From an uncultured Roseobacter sp. (lineage in GTDB: Bacteria; Pseudomonadota; Alphaproteobacteria; Rhodobacterales; Rhodobacteraceae): a stretch of DNA of 64,000 bases. The translations under genes were made by a program, and so were the position numbers. Below the pieces are notes generated by a model. That model was not told the origin of the DNA. It ran no database searches and was given only the letters and a program-made list of their open reading frames with translations. The stretch covers positions 59,276 to 123,275 of the forward strand of contig NZ_CANKYM010000006.1 in assembly GCF_947488185.1 (NCBI RefSeq). Direction: 5' to 3'. Shown here in pieces: positions 26,710-35,706 of the stretch (positions within the stretch are counted from its first letter, which is position 1; every line of letters starts with the position of its first letter).

Positions 26710-27966
26710 TTACTGCTGCGGCGCGTACCAGCTGGCCAGCCCGTCCTGCAGACGTTTGCCGGCGTCTTCGGGGCTTTCATCCCCCTTGATCACCGCAACG
26801 GAAGCGTTCCAGGTTTCGTTCTCAAGGTTCGGCGTGCCGCGCGACAGGATCTGATAAGTCGACCGGATCGAGCTTTCACATGTGTCACGCCAGGAGATGA
26901 ACTCCTGTGCCAGCGGGTCTTCGAGCTCTACGGCGGCGTTCGACAGCGGGAAGAAACCCGGCAACGCATTGGCGAAGATGGTGGAGAACTCCGACGAGGC
27001 AACCCAGTTGAGGAAGGTTTTGGCCGCCTCGGGGCTGTCCGTCGCCGCGTTCATACCAATGCCAATATCCGTGTGATCGGAGATGTAGCAGGTATCGCCC
27101 GCATTCTGGACGGGAGGGTTGAAGGCACCCATCTCGAAATCCGCCTGGGCGTTGAAGCCGGAGATTTCCCAGCTGCCCGCCGGATAGATCGCCGCGCGCC
27201 CTAGCGTAAAGATGTTCTGGCTATCGGGGTAGGTCTGCGCCTCATAGCCGTCACCCATATAGTCGCCCCATTTGGCCAACTGACGATAGGGCGCGACCCA
27301 GCCTTCATCTGTAAGCTTCTGGTCTCCGGCGATCAGGGCATTCCGCCCCTCTTCGCCCTTCCAGTAGTTCGGACCGATGTTGTTGTATCCCATGGTCGCC
27401 GCTTCCCACTGGTCATTCGTGCCCATAGCCATCGGGATGTAGGTGCCATCCTCCTTGAACGCCTCCAGGGCCGCGAAGAATTCCTCTTCGGTCTGCGGCA
27501 CCGCAACTCCAACCTCTTCAAAGGCGTCCTTGTTGTAGATGAAACCGTGGATCACCGAGGCCATCGGCACGCAATAGGTGGCGCTGCCATCATCCGTGGA
27601 CCAGCCCGATTTCGCCACGTCGGAAAAATTCGACATGCCCTCCATGCCGCTCAGATCGGCCAGATGACCGGCCTCATAGAGCGCCAGCGAGGCGTCGAAA
27701 GGACGGCAGGTGATAATGTCACCGGCAGAGCCCGCGTCCAGCTTGGAGTTAAGCACGGCGTTGTATTCGGCGGGCGCAGAGGGCCTGAATTTCACCTTGA
27801 TGTCCGGGTGCTCGGCCTCGAAGGCCGGAATGATCTTATCCTGCCAGATCGCGAGATCATCATTGCGCCAGCTCTCGATGGTCAGCTCCGCCTGTTGTGC
27901 GGTGGCCGCGGTGGCACCCAGCAGCGTGGTTGCCAGCAGAACACCCTTTAATATATTGGTTTTCAT
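26710..27966 (-). CDS. Sugar ABC transporter substrate-binding protein (family 1)
   Basis: 418 residues from ATG 27966. Signal peptide MKTNILKGVLLATTLLGATA, cleaved near TAQQ. The mature protein has the family-1 pattern ELTIESWRNDDLAIWQDKI ... FEAEHPDIKVKF, found in binding proteins for di- and oligosaccharides and amino sugars. Its start overlaps the end of murQ by 4 bp, so expression is tied to MurQ. Likely ligand: MurNAc, GlcNAc or a small peptidoglycan or chitin fragment (inference from context). Confidence 0.92.
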   Translation of the reverse strand: MKTNILKGVLLATTLLGATAATAQQAELTIESWRNDDLAIWQDKIIPAFEAEHPDIKVKFRPSAPAEYNAVLNSKLDAGSAGDIITCRPFDASLALYEAGHLADLSGMEGMSNFSDVAKSGWSTDDGSATYCVPMASVIHGFIYNKDAFEEVGVAVPQTEEEFFAALEAFKEDGTYIPMAMGTNDQWEAATMGYNNIGPNYWKGEEGRNALIAGDQKLTDEGWVAPYRQLAKWGDYMGDGYEAQTYPDSQNIFTLGRAAIYPAGSWEISGFNAQADFEMGAFNPPVQNAGDTCYISDHTDIGIGMNAATDSPEAAKTFLNWVASSEFSTIFANALPGFFPLSNAAVELEDPLAQEFISWRDTCESSIRSTYQILSRGTPNLENETWNASVAVIKGDESPEDAGKRLQDGLASWYAPQQ

Positions 27967-28889
27967 TGGTTTCTCCCTTGGATTGAAGTCTTGTTCTCGT
28001 TTTTTGTCTTTGGTGTGACGTGGTGCAGACATGCGCGCAGGTGACCATTGTTGCGGGCCAACAGAGCCTGCGCTTCGCTCAAGTCTGCCCCGGCAGCGAC
28101 AAGTGTCGCAAGTTTTGCATTGTACCCCGTCCGTCTCAGGGCGCGACCCGCGTCATCGGCGGCAACGCCGGCAATGCGGGAAACGATGTCAGTGGCCCGC
28201 TGGCGAAGCTTGATATTGTCGGGGTTCAGATTGATCATCAGGCCATCATGCACATGTCCGAGCAGCACGCCGACCTGCGTAGAAATCATATTCAGGACAG
28301 CCTTTTGCGCCGTCCCTGCCGCCAACCGCGTGGAACCTTCGACCACCTCTGGCGCGGTGTTGAGCGAAATCGCGATGTCTGACGCCTCCAGCAGCGCGGT
28401 ATTTGCGGCATTTGCAATCCCGATGACGGACGCTCCCCTTGCGCGAGCAGCATTGGCGAAGCCAAGCGCATAGGGCGTTGTGCCGCTCGCACTCACGACG
28501 ATCGCGACATCTTTTTCATCAACCGCACGGGCCGCGCGAACTGCGTCCTCGCGGTCGTCCTCCGTACTGCCTGGCATCATGCCCTCCGTGGGCACCCCCC
28601 CGGCCATATGGATGCCTATTTGACCCGGCGGGATTTGAAACGTGCCCGGCAGCTCGCACGCGTCTGCGAAGGCCATCAGCCCCGAGCTTCCAGCGGCGGC
28701 GTAGTGCACTGTCCCTCCGGCCGCAACGGCGCGCGCGACCAGAGCACTGGCGGCGGAGATTTCGGCAATCGCTGACCGCGCCGCCTCCAGAGCGGCAATA
28801 TGCGACGTCAGCATTGCAGACATCGCATCACGGTCAGACAATTGATCTATTGCTGCGCCGCGACTGCATTGAGACCTATCAGTTTGCAC
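27963..28889 (-). CDS. murQ: N-acetylmuramic acid 6-phosphate etherase
   Basis: 308 residues from GTG 28889, which has GGGGAG six bases upstream. SIS-fold lyase that removes D-lactate from MurNAc-6-P to give GlcNAc-6-P. Family marks: HYAAAGSSGLMAFADACELPGTF (with the Glu in the place of E. coli Glu83), STEDDREDAV, VVSASGTTPYALG and STRLAAGTAQKAVLNM. Usual length is about 300. It is the first gene of the minus-strand transporter operon, unusual because in E. coli murQ goes with a PTS. Its promoter region carries one of the two candidate GntR operators. Confidence 0.92.
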   Translation of the reverse strand: MQTDRSQCSRGAAIDQLSDRDAMSAMLTSHIAALEAARSAIAEISAASALVARAVAAGGTVHYAAAGSSGLMAFADACELPGTFQIPPGQIGIHMAGGVPTEGMMPGSTEDDREDAVRAARAVDEKDVAIVVSASGTTPYALGFANAARARGASVIGIANAANTALLEASDIAISLNTAPEVVEGSTRLAAGTAQKAVLNMISTQVGVLLGHVHDGLMINLNPDNIKLRQRATDIVSRIAGVAADDAGRALRRTGYNAKLATLVAAGADLSEAQALLARNNGHLRACLHHVTPKTKNENKTSIQGRNQ

Positions 28890-28916
28890 GTTCGACTCCC
28901 CAGATTTCCAGATACA

Positions 28917-28936
28917 ATACCTAAGTAATACCTTTT
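28917..28936. promoter_or_regulatory. Candidate GntR-regulator operator, murQ side
   Basis: ATACCTAAGTAATACCTTTT contains ATACC twice, 11 bases apart. Its inverted near-copy (16 of 20 bases) lies at 29025-29044 at the other end of the divergent promoter. It sits 28 bp upstream of the murQ start. Binding by the GntR protein encoded at 29938 is inferred. Confidence 0.5.
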
Positions 28937-29024
28937 GTCTACCAATTTCTTCACTTATTAATATTTGGGTAAAAATTCGGCACTATCCGCGTTATTTGGT
29001 TTCTAATTGGATGTTGTATCTGCT

Positions 29025-29044
29025 AAAAGGTATGATATAGGTAT
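29025..29044. promoter_or_regulatory. Candidate GntR-regulator operator, kinase side
   Basis: AAAAGGTATGATATAGGTAT, the inverted partner of 28917-28936, with GGTAT twice 11 bases apart. It ends 3 bp before the ATG at 29048 and so covers the place of the ribosome-binding site and probably the transcript start. A repressor here could block both transcription and the approach of polymerase. Inferred from symmetry and position. Confidence 0.5.
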
Positions 29045-29047
29045 CTC

Positions 29048-29941
29048 ATGAGCATATTCTCTGCACATTTCCTGGCGGGCGTGGACGGCGGCGGAACCGG
29101 CTGCCGGGTTGTCGTTGCCGATCCGAACGGCACGCGGATAAGCGAAGCGCCCGGCGGCCCGGCAAACTTTGCAACCGACCCGGACGCAACGCTGAGGAAC
29201 ATCCTGTCCGCCCTGCAGGCCGCTGGATCAAATGCGGGGCTCGCGGACGGGTGGCAAGGGAATTGCATTTCACATTTGGGGCTGGCTGGCGTGATGGATG
29301 CCTCGGATGCGGCGTCGGTTGCCGCTGCGATGCCTTTCAGAAAGACCACCGTGACAGATGATCGGATAACCTCCCTCATCGGCGCGCTGAGGGAGGACGA
29401 CGGGATACTGGCAGCCATCGGCACCGGGACAATCGTCGCGTCGAAATCCGGCCATGCGGTGCGATATTTCGGAGGCTGGGGTCACGATCTGGCCGACCAG
29501 GCATCCGGTGGGTGGCTGGGCCACAACGCCTTGCGCCGCACGATGCTTGCACAGGACGGGCTTGTGGAGCATTCGGGCCTCACCGCCGCCCTTCTGGCGC
29601 ATTTCAACGACGCACCGAACGAGATTGTGCAATTCACCAAAGACGCCGCGCCGGGTGATTATGCCAGCTTTGCGCCTCTGGTGGTTGAGGCCGCCCGGCA
29701 GCGTGATCCAAACGCGCTGACCCTGATGCAATGGGGCGCAGACTATCTGAACACCTGCATCGCGACGGTGGGTCTGAAGAACGGCGATAAACTCTGTCTC
29801 GCAGGTGGGGTCGGCCCGCACTACGAACCCTATATCGACACCGGGTTCAGAAAGCACATCCATCCACCCGCCGGCTCCGCGCTGGACGGCGCGCTACACT
29901 TGGCGCAGCAGCATCTGCACAGCATGGGTGAGGTGTCATGA
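29048..29941 (+). CDS. BadF/BadG/BcrA/BcrD-type ATPase, likely amino-sugar kinase
   Basis: 297 residues. ASKHA fold: phosphate-1 motif GVDGGGTGCRVVVADPNG, ATP-binding AAIGTGTIVA, and GGWGHDLADQASGGWLG, as in GlcNAc kinases (NAGK) and the related MurNAc/GlcN kinases. The neighbours nagA, murQ and a SIS deaminase make an amino-sugar 6-kinase the best call; whether MurNAc, GlcNAc or both is open. First gene of the plus-strand operon; overlaps the regulator gene by 4 bp. Confidence 0.85.
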   Translation: MSIFSAHFLAGVDGGGTGCRVVVADPNGTRISEAPGGPANFATDPDATLRNILSALQAAGSNAGLADGWQGNCISHLGLAGVMDASDAASVAAAMPFRKTTVTDDRITSLIGALREDDGILAAIGTGTIVASKSGHAVRYFGGWGHDLADQASGGWLGHNALRRTMLAQDGLVEHSGLTAALLAHFNDAPNEIVQFTKDAAPGDYASFAPLVVEAARQRDPNALTLMQWGADYLNTCIATVGLKNGDKLCLAGGVGPHYEPYIDTGFRKHIHPPAGSALDGALHLAQQHLHSMGEVS

Positions 29942-30696
29942 GCGTTGCCGACTTCCTCGAGCCCGCGAATTGGTTTCGCCATGACGGCGGCCCAAGGTAC
30001 GTTCAACTGCGTCAGCGTCTGAGCGAGGGCGTGTCCAAGGGCATTCTGCCGCCGGGCAGCCCCCTGCCCCCCGAACGCGAAATAGCCTCCATCACGGATT
30101 TCTCACGCGTGACCGTGCGCAAGGCGATCCAGTCCCTGGCTGAAGACGGCACCATTGTTCAGAGACAGGGCTCCGGCTCTTTCATCTCCTCCAAACCTGA
30201 GCGGATCGAACAGAAATTGTCCCGACTGACGTCTTTCTCCGAGGATATGGAGCGGCGCGGCAAGGCCTCGACCTCCCGTTGGCTGGAGCGCGGCCTCTTC
30301 ATGCCGTCGCCGGATGAAATGACCTCACTGGGCCTGTCATCGGAGGACTCCGTGGCGCGTATTACGCGATTGCGCATGGCGGATGGCGAACCCATCGCGA
30401 TTGAACGCGCCTCGCTGCCCACGGATATCCTGCCCAATCCGCTGGCCGTCGAGACCTCGCTTTATGAAACGCTGGAGCTGGACGGGCATCGACCGGTTCG
30501 GGCGCTCCAGAAAATTTCTGCGATCAATCTTGCGCCGGCGGATGCTGAACTACTCGCCGTTTTGCCGGGGGACGCGGGCCTGCGGATTGAACGTACCTCC
30601 TACCTTGCCTCCGGGCGCGTCGCGGAATTCACGCAATCGATCTATCGCGGCGATTCCTACAATTTTGTCGCCGAACTCAGGCTATCCAAGGAATAA
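29938..30696 (+). CDS. GntR-family regulator with UTRA domain (NagR-like)
   Basis: 252 residues. N-terminal winged helix (PPEREIASITDFSRVTVRKA, about residues 45-64) and a C-terminal UTRA ligand domain (about 95-240, ending YRGDSYNFVAELRL). HutC/NagR-type regulators respond to phosphorylated sugars such as GlcNAc-6-P or GlcN-6-P and mostly repress. It lies inside the amino-sugar operon and probably binds the inverted 20-mers in the divergent promoter, giving autoregulation. Confidence 0.9.
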   Translation: MSVADFLEPANWFRHDGGPRYVQLRQRLSEGVSKGILPPGSPLPPEREIASITDFSRVTVRKAIQSLAEDGTIVQRQGSGSFISSKPERIEQKLSRLTSFSEDMERRGKASTSRWLERGLFMPSPDEMTSLGLSSEDSVARITRLRMADGEPIAIERASLPTDILPNPLAVETSLYETLELDGHRPVRALQKISAINLAPADAELLAVLPGDAGLRIERTSYLASGRVAEFTQSIYRGDSYNFVAELRLSKE

Positions 30697-30698
30697 CA

Positions 30699-31727
30699 AT
30701 GTCTGCCCAAACACATATGCGACGGGAGGTTCTTGAAATCCCCGCTGCGGTTGATGCACTCCTGACAAAAGGGGCGTCCTCCATAGAGGCTGCGGCAAAC
30801 GCGCTGCGCGCGGCTGATCCTCTCTTCATGATTTCGGTTGCACGAGGATCTTCCGATCATGCAGCGACCTATTTCAAATATGCCTGCGAGCTTGTAGCCG
30901 GTATTCCGGTTGCTTCCGTTGGTCCGTCGGTATCCTCAATTTACGACCGTGAGCTTTCGCTTTCACGGTGTGCATGCCTTGCAGTGTCACAATCGGGTAA
31001 AAGTCCCGATATCGTTCGATTGGCCATGATGGCGACCAGTCAGAGTGCGCTGAGTATTGCCCTCACCAATCACACGGACAGCGACCTTGCCAGAGTAAGC
31101 ACTCACACTATCGATCTGCATGCCGGCGCGGAACTCAGCGTGGCGGCGACAAAAACCTTTGTGACCTCTGCTGTCTCCGCGATATGGCTATTGGCTGAAT
31201 GGCAGAAAGACACGATACTGTTGCAAGCCCTTCACGCCCTGCCAGAGATGCTGGAACATGCAACCCAGATGGACTGGGGCGCATTGGGTGCAGAGATTAC
31301 ATCACGACAATCGCTTTTCTGCCTCGGGCGCGGACCAGTGCTGGCCATCTCGAACGAAGCGGCCCTCAAGTTCAAAGAAACGTGCCAGTTGCATGCAGAA
31401 TCCTACTCATCAGCAGAAGTACTGCACGGCCCGGTCTCCATCGTTGACCAAGAATTTCCCGTCATCGCTCTGACCGCAGCTGATCAGGCCGAAACCTCCC
31501 TTGTGGAAGTGGCCGACCAAATTGCGGGCAAGGGCGCGTCGGTTTTCGTAACATCTGACCAAGCCACTCATGCCGCCAGCTTACCCTGCGTACGCACTGC
31601 GCATCCTTTGCTTGATCCCATCTCTCTCATCGTTTCATTCTACGCGATGGTCGAACAGGTGGCCCTCTCCCGCGGGATAAATCCAGATGAGCCACGGCAT
31701 CTCAAGAAAGTAACGGAAACAATTTGA
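30699..31727 (+). CDS. SIS-domain protein, likely glucosamine-6-phosphate deaminase (NagB-II type)
   Basis: 342 residues: two SIS domains like the isomerase half of GlmS but without its glutaminase half. Visible motifs: SVARGSSDHAATYFKYACE, AVSQSGKSPDIVR (phosphosugar-binding serines), SVAATKTFVTS, and LKFKETCQLHAESYSSAEVLHGP with the glutamate and histidine of the isomerase site. NagB-II proteins turn GlcN-6-P into Fru-6-P and ammonia. It directly precedes nagA (TGATG overlap), which makes its substrate. Confidence 0.87.
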   Translation: MSAQTHMRREVLEIPAAVDALLTKGASSIEAAANALRAADPLFMISVARGSSDHAATYFKYACELVAGIPVASVGPSVSSIYDRELSLSRCACLAVSQSGKSPDIVRLAMMATSQSALSIALTNHTDSDLARVSTHTIDLHAGAELSVAATKTFVTSAVSAIWLLAEWQKDTILLQALHALPEMLEHATQMDWGALGAEITSRQSLFCLGRGPVLAISNEAALKFKETCQLHAESYSSAEVLHGPVSIVDQEFPVIALTAADQAETSLVEVADQIAGKGASVFVTSDQATHAASLPCVRTAHPLLDPISLIVSFYAMVEQVALSRGINPDEPRHLKKVTETI

Positions 31728-32854
31728 TGAACCGGGCGCTGACAGGGGCGGATATTTTTGACGGAAAGCAGCTTCATGAAGGAAAAGCTTTTCTGCTGGA
31801 TGGTGACGTTTTTTGCGGAATTGTCCCCGCCGAAAGCGTTCCCGCCGCGTTCGGTATTGAGGAGCTTTCCGGCGGAACAATCCTGCCAGGGTTTGTGGAT
31901 TTACAGGCAAACGGCGGCGGCGGGGTGATGTTCAACGATGAAACCTCAGTCGACGGCCTAAGAGCAATTGCACAGGCGCATGCAACCACGGGGACGCGCG
32001 CGCTCCTGCCGACCCTGATTACAGATACGCCGTCGCGTACACGTGCCGCGGTCGAGGCCGTCGAGGCCGCCATTGAGCATAAAATGCCCGGGATCATCGG
32101 TATCCACCTGGAAGGTCCACATTTATCCGTGGCTCGGAAAGGCGCGCATGATCCGGAATTGATACGTCCGATGACCGATAGCGACGAAGCCTTTCTTGTG
32201 GAAACAGCAAAGCGCCTGGCGAATGTTATGCTGACCGTTGCCCCTGAAAACGTGACTTGCAACCAGATCGCACGGCTCTCCGAAGCCGGGGTAATTGTGT
32301 CTTTGGGCCACACTGATTGTACCATGACAGAAGCGGAAGCCGCGTTTGAAGCAGGCGCACGCTGCGTCACACATCTCTTTAACGCCATGAGTCAGATGGG
32401 CAACCGGGAGCCAGGATTGGTTGGAGCCGCATTGAACACGTCGACCATTTCGGCCGGAATGATCGCAGACGACATCCATGTCCATCAGGCCAGCATGCGT
32501 GTCGCCCTTTCGTCAAAGCAGGGACCCGGGAACATCTTTCTTGTTACCGATGCGATGTCCACGGTCGGTTCCGACATCACTGAACTCAAACTGAACGGAA
32601 GGCGCATTCTGCGGCAGAACGGCCAATTGACGCTGGAAGACGGTACCCTTGCCGGGGCTGATCTGGAGCTTTCTCACGCCCTTTCCATACTTGTCGAAAA
32701 CATGGGGATACCGAAAGAAAGGGCCTTTGCCATGGCGACGTTGTTTCCTGCGCAAGTCTTGCCTCAACCCGGTACAGCAGGCCGATTTGTCGTAGGCAGT
32801 GCGGCCAATGCAATTCTGCTGGACGACAGCTTAAGATACATTCGCGGTTTGTGA
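31727..32854 (+). CDS. nagA: N-acetylglucosamine-6-phosphate deacetylase
   Basis: 375 residues from ATG 31727, which shares a base with the preceding stop; a TTG one codon earlier is unlikely. Amidohydrolase family: GFVDLQANGGGGVMF, metal-site Glu in GIHLEGPHLS, His in SLGHTDCTM and VTHLFNAMSQM, and catalytic Asp in VTDAMSTVG. It removes acetate from GlcNAc-6-P. Normal length. Last gene of the plus-strand amino-sugar operon; 162 bp of gene-free sequence follow before the convergent GGDEF/EAL gene. Confidence 0.94.
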   Translation: MNRALTGADIFDGKQLHEGKAFLLDGDVFCGIVPAESVPAAFGIEELSGGTILPGFVDLQANGGGGVMFNDETSVDGLRAIAQAHATTGTRALLPTLITDTPSRTRAAVEAVEAAIEHKMPGIIGIHLEGPHLSVARKGAHDPELIRPMTDSDEAFLVETAKRLANVMLTVAPENVTCNQIARLSEAGVIVSLGHTDCTMTEAEAAFEAGARCVTHLFNAMSQMGNREPGLVGAALNTSTISAGMIADDIHVHQASMRVALSSKQGPGNIFLVTDAMSTVGSDITELKLNGRRILRQNGQLTLEDGTLAGADLELSHALSILVENMGIPKERAFAMATLFPAQVLPQPGTAGRFVVGSAANAILLDDSLRYIRGL

Positions 32855-33016
32855 CGTGCTGCACCAGTCACAGGAACCAACATCGCGCTTTCAATATCGA
32901 CCATTCATCCTTCACGAAATATGCGCAGTATTTGCCAGCGGGATTGGCCCTGATTGATCCTGACGGCATACAGAGTTTGGCATCCAACCTGCAATTGTTT
33001 GCACCCCTTCACAGCA

Positions 33017-35050
33017 TTAGCTGGTGTCACCACCGAGTTCATTTAGTGGAGCTGGGCGCGCGATGAAAAATCCCTGAATCTGATCGCAATGGTGACGCGA
33101 CAGCCAATCATACTGATCCTGCGTTTCGACACCCTCGGCAACGATTGTTGCGCCTATCTGCTTGCCAAGGGAGAGGATCAAACGAATGATAGGGCCCGAT
33201 TTTGGCAGCTGACTGACAAACGACTGATCGATCTTGATGCAACTGAGTGGAATTCGGGAAATATATGATAGGTTGGAGTATCCGGTTCCGAAATCATCAA
33301 TGGCAATCTGGTACCCCATATCCGTGATCGTTTTCAGTTTGGACGCGATGTCGTCCAAATCGCCGATCAAAACGTTTTCAGTGATTTCCAGCTCAATTCT
33401 GTCGGTCGGGAATCCGGGCTTTCTTGCAAAAGATGCCAACATGTCCGTAAGCCGCTCGTCAGCGAATTGGCGGGGAGAAATATTGAGGGAAAGATGCATG
33501 TATTCACCTGCATCCTGCCATTTCATTGCTTGCTCGAATCCAATCTCCAAGACTTGTTGCCCAAGACTGTCGATCAGCCCCGTTTCCTCACAGATCGGGA
33601 TAAAGTTATCGGGGCCGACAATACCTTTTTCAGGGTGCTTCCAACGCACCAGGCCTTCCATTGAAACAACATTGCCTGATCGAAGATCGATTCTGGGTTG
33701 ATAGTGCAAAACAAAATCACGCTGCTTTAATGCGGACTCAATTTCTGTTTTGAACCTGGCCCGGTCTAGCGCGGCCGCACCCATTTCACTTGTGTAAATC
33801 GTGTATCTGTTCCGCCCTTCGCGCTTGGAATGATAAAGCGCAATATCGGCCTGGCGCAGCGCAGACTCAAAGTCTGTTTGCGCTGGAGTAAAATCAGCAA
33901 TTCCCATGCTGACATTGACGTCAATGCTGGTTGCGCCACATCTGACAGGACCCGATAGATTGCAGAACAGAACCTTTGCTTTTTGGTGGACGTGAACGTA
34001 ATCCGCATCTTCGTAAAGCAGAATGGCGAATTCATCACCACCGAGACGCACCACGATATCCTCCGGGCCAATCACCTGTTGCGCGCGCAGGGCAAGCTCT
34101 CGCAACACGTTGTCGCCAGCTTCATGCCCGAATGTGTCGTTGACGTTCTTGAACCGGTCTACGTCAAAGTAAAGCAGCGTACATCGCACTTCACTGGCGT
34201 TGGCGAGATCTTCTACAAGCCGGTGCATGAACGCCCGGTTATAGCACCCCGTCAACTGGTCGCGGTCCGCAAGGTAGCGTGCCTTGTCTCGCGCAATTTT
34301 CAACTCGCTCACATCGAAGGCTGTCAGCAAAACCGCCGGTTGGCCGGTAACTGCATCGCTGCATAGTTTCGCGGATAAATCGAACCAATGTTTGCCTGAT
34401 GCTGTCGTTACCCTGGCGACCATACGATGTTCGCCGGAGCCATCCAGTTCGAACATCATGACGTGATAGTCTTTTGAATCGACGAAGAGTTGCTGGAAAC
34501 TCTTGGATGGTCCGCCAATCGAGTTGCGAGCTGCAGGGTTCATATAGAGCGCCGGACCATCGAGTTCGAAAAGGGCGATCTTTACATCCGTGTGCAGCAG
34601 CGCTTCGGCGCTGCGCAGATTGTCCGGTTCATCGCTGGCCCGCTCAAGGACTTCGCACTGCATGGCCATCCGACCGTCTAGCAGGCGAAAGCCACGAAAT
34701 GCGACGCTGGAACTTACCGGTTCGCCATTGGGATAGAGCGTCCACATTTCGCGGAACGTTGTCTGGCGCTCGATGAAATCGGTCTGGTATTGCTTCAGTC
34801 TTTTGGCGACTGTGGAGGACATGCCCTTGGACATATCTCGCGAACACAGGTCTTCTTCGCTCTCTGCCTGCCACATTTTACAGGCCTGCGCATTCGCATA
34901 GACGACCCGGCAGTTGTCGACATCATAAACCCAGACCGGGGTCGACAGATTCCGCGCCCCCGAAAATAGATCAAGAACGGCATGCGCGTCACTGGCCAGA
35001 TGGTCAGTGTTGCTGATGTCCCCTTCTGATTTCGCTTTCTTCGCGTGCAT
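33017..35050 (-). CDS. PAS-GGDEF-EAL protein (cyclic di-GMP turnover)
   Basis: 677 residues, no clear membrane helix. N-terminal PAS-like sensor regions (PVWVYDVDNCRVVYANAQACK and a second around residues 150-250), then GGDEF with an intact RLGGDEF near residue 336, and EAL from about 440. The EAL signature reads EGLVRW; the metal-binding glutamate is kept and Ala is replaced by Gly. Other EAL residues look normal: LSLNISPRQF, ELEITENVLI, IDDFGTGYSN, KIDQSFV and EGVET. Both synthase and phosphodiesterase activity are possible. Stand-alone gene, convergent with nagA. Confidence 0.93.
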   Translation of the reverse strand: MHAKKAKSEGDISNTDHLASDAHAVLDLFSGARNLSTPVWVYDVDNCRVVYANAQACKMWQAESEEDLCSRDMSKGMSSTVAKRLKQYQTDFIERQTTFREMWTLYPNGEPVSSSVAFRGFRLLDGRMAMQCEVLERASDEPDNLRSAEALLHTDVKIALFELDGPALYMNPAARNSIGGPSKSFQQLFVDSKDYHVMMFELDGSGEHRMVARVTTASGKHWFDLSAKLCSDAVTGQPAVLLTAFDVSELKIARDKARYLADRDQLTGCYNRAFMHRLVEDLANASEVRCTLLYFDVDRFKNVNDTFGHEAGDNVLRELALRAQQVIGPEDIVVRLGGDEFAILLYEDADYVHVHQKAKVLFCNLSGPVRCGATSIDVNVSMGIADFTPAQTDFESALRQADIALYHSKREGRNRYTIYTSEMGAAALDRARFKTEIESALKQRDFVLHYQPRIDLRSGNVVSMEGLVRWKHPEKGIVGPDNFIPICEETGLIDSLGQQVLEIGFEQAMKWQDAGEYMHLSLNISPRQFADERLTDMLASFARKPGFPTDRIELEITENVLIGDLDDIASKLKTITDMGYQIAIDDFGTGYSNLSYISRIPLSCIKIDQSFVSQLPKSGPIIRLILSLGKQIGATIVAEGVETQDQYDWLSRHHCDQIQGFFIARPAPLNELGGDTS

Positions 35051-35073
35051 CTGGGATTACCTCTGAAATCAGA

Positions 35074-35706
35074 TCAGGCGGCCTTACCCTCCTGGACTCC
35101 AAGTTTCCCAAGGGGTCGGAACCCCTTGGTCGCGCTTACATCCCCGATCCAGCGAGCGATGTTTGGGTAGTCGCCCATCGAAAGACCAGCTTCCTCCAAA
35201 ACATGGACGTATCCAAAGACCCCGATATCAGCGACCGAGTATCCAGACCCCACCATGAACTGAAACTCACGCAGGTGTTCGTCCAAGCGCGCAAGACCCG
35301 GGGCAGCGGCATTTTGCCAGTTTTCAATATCGGCGGAACGATTTTTGCTTTCCTGCGGCAGTATCGTCGTAAAAAAGCGGGCCGGTGAAATGAAAGGCTC
35401 CAGCTTGGACTGCTCGAAGTACATCCATTGCAGCGCCTGTGCACGCTCAGTCTTGTCCTGCGGCATCAGGTGCGTTCCTTCGGCCAAGTACCAGAGCATT
35501 GCATTGCTTTCACCCAATCCGCGGCCGTCCTCCGTCACCATAAAGGGGACAACGCCATTTGGATTGATCTCCAGAAACCAGTCGGTCTTTTGCTCACCCG
35601 CCAGAACATCCACCAGACGAAGCTCAAACGGGGTTTGAAGCTGGTGAAGCGCCAGCCAGGGCTTAAAGCAATTGCCCGATCCCAAGCATGCATAGAGTTT
35701 GATCAT
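35074..35706 (-). CDS. Glutathione S-transferase family protein
   Basis: 210 residues from ATG 35706; 16 more upstream codons are open. N-terminal thioredoxin-like domain (MIKLYACLGSGNCFKPWLAL, then NPNGVVPFMV with the cis-proline and GLGESNAMLWYLAE with the glutathione-contacting Glu-Ser) and a C-terminal helical domain (YSVADIGVFGYVHVLEE, carrying the N-capping box). It probably conjugates or reduces small electrophiles with glutathione in the cytoplasm. Short gap (23 bp) to the GGDEF/EAL gene upstream on the map. Confidence 0.92.
   Translation of the reverse strand: MIKLYACLGSGNCFKPWLALHQLQTPFELRLVDVLAGEQKTDWFLEINPNGVVPFMVTEDGRGLGESNAMLWYLAEGTHLMPQDKTERAQALQWMYFEQSKLEPFISPARFFTTILPQESKNRSADIENWQNAAAPGLARLDEHLREFQFMVGSGYSVADIGVFGYVHVLEEAGLSMGDYPNIARWIGDVSATKGFRPLGKLGVQEGKAA

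Noticed and set aside
31751..31790. GGATATTTTTGACGGAAAG in nagA as another copy of the bch junction repeat
   Set aside because: Only the short T-rich core is shared and it lies in conserved coding sequence; probably chance.
32851..33066. 71-codon frame after nagA
   Set aside because: No ribosome-binding site, no recognisable features, and it runs into the 3' end of the convergent GGDEF/EAL gene.
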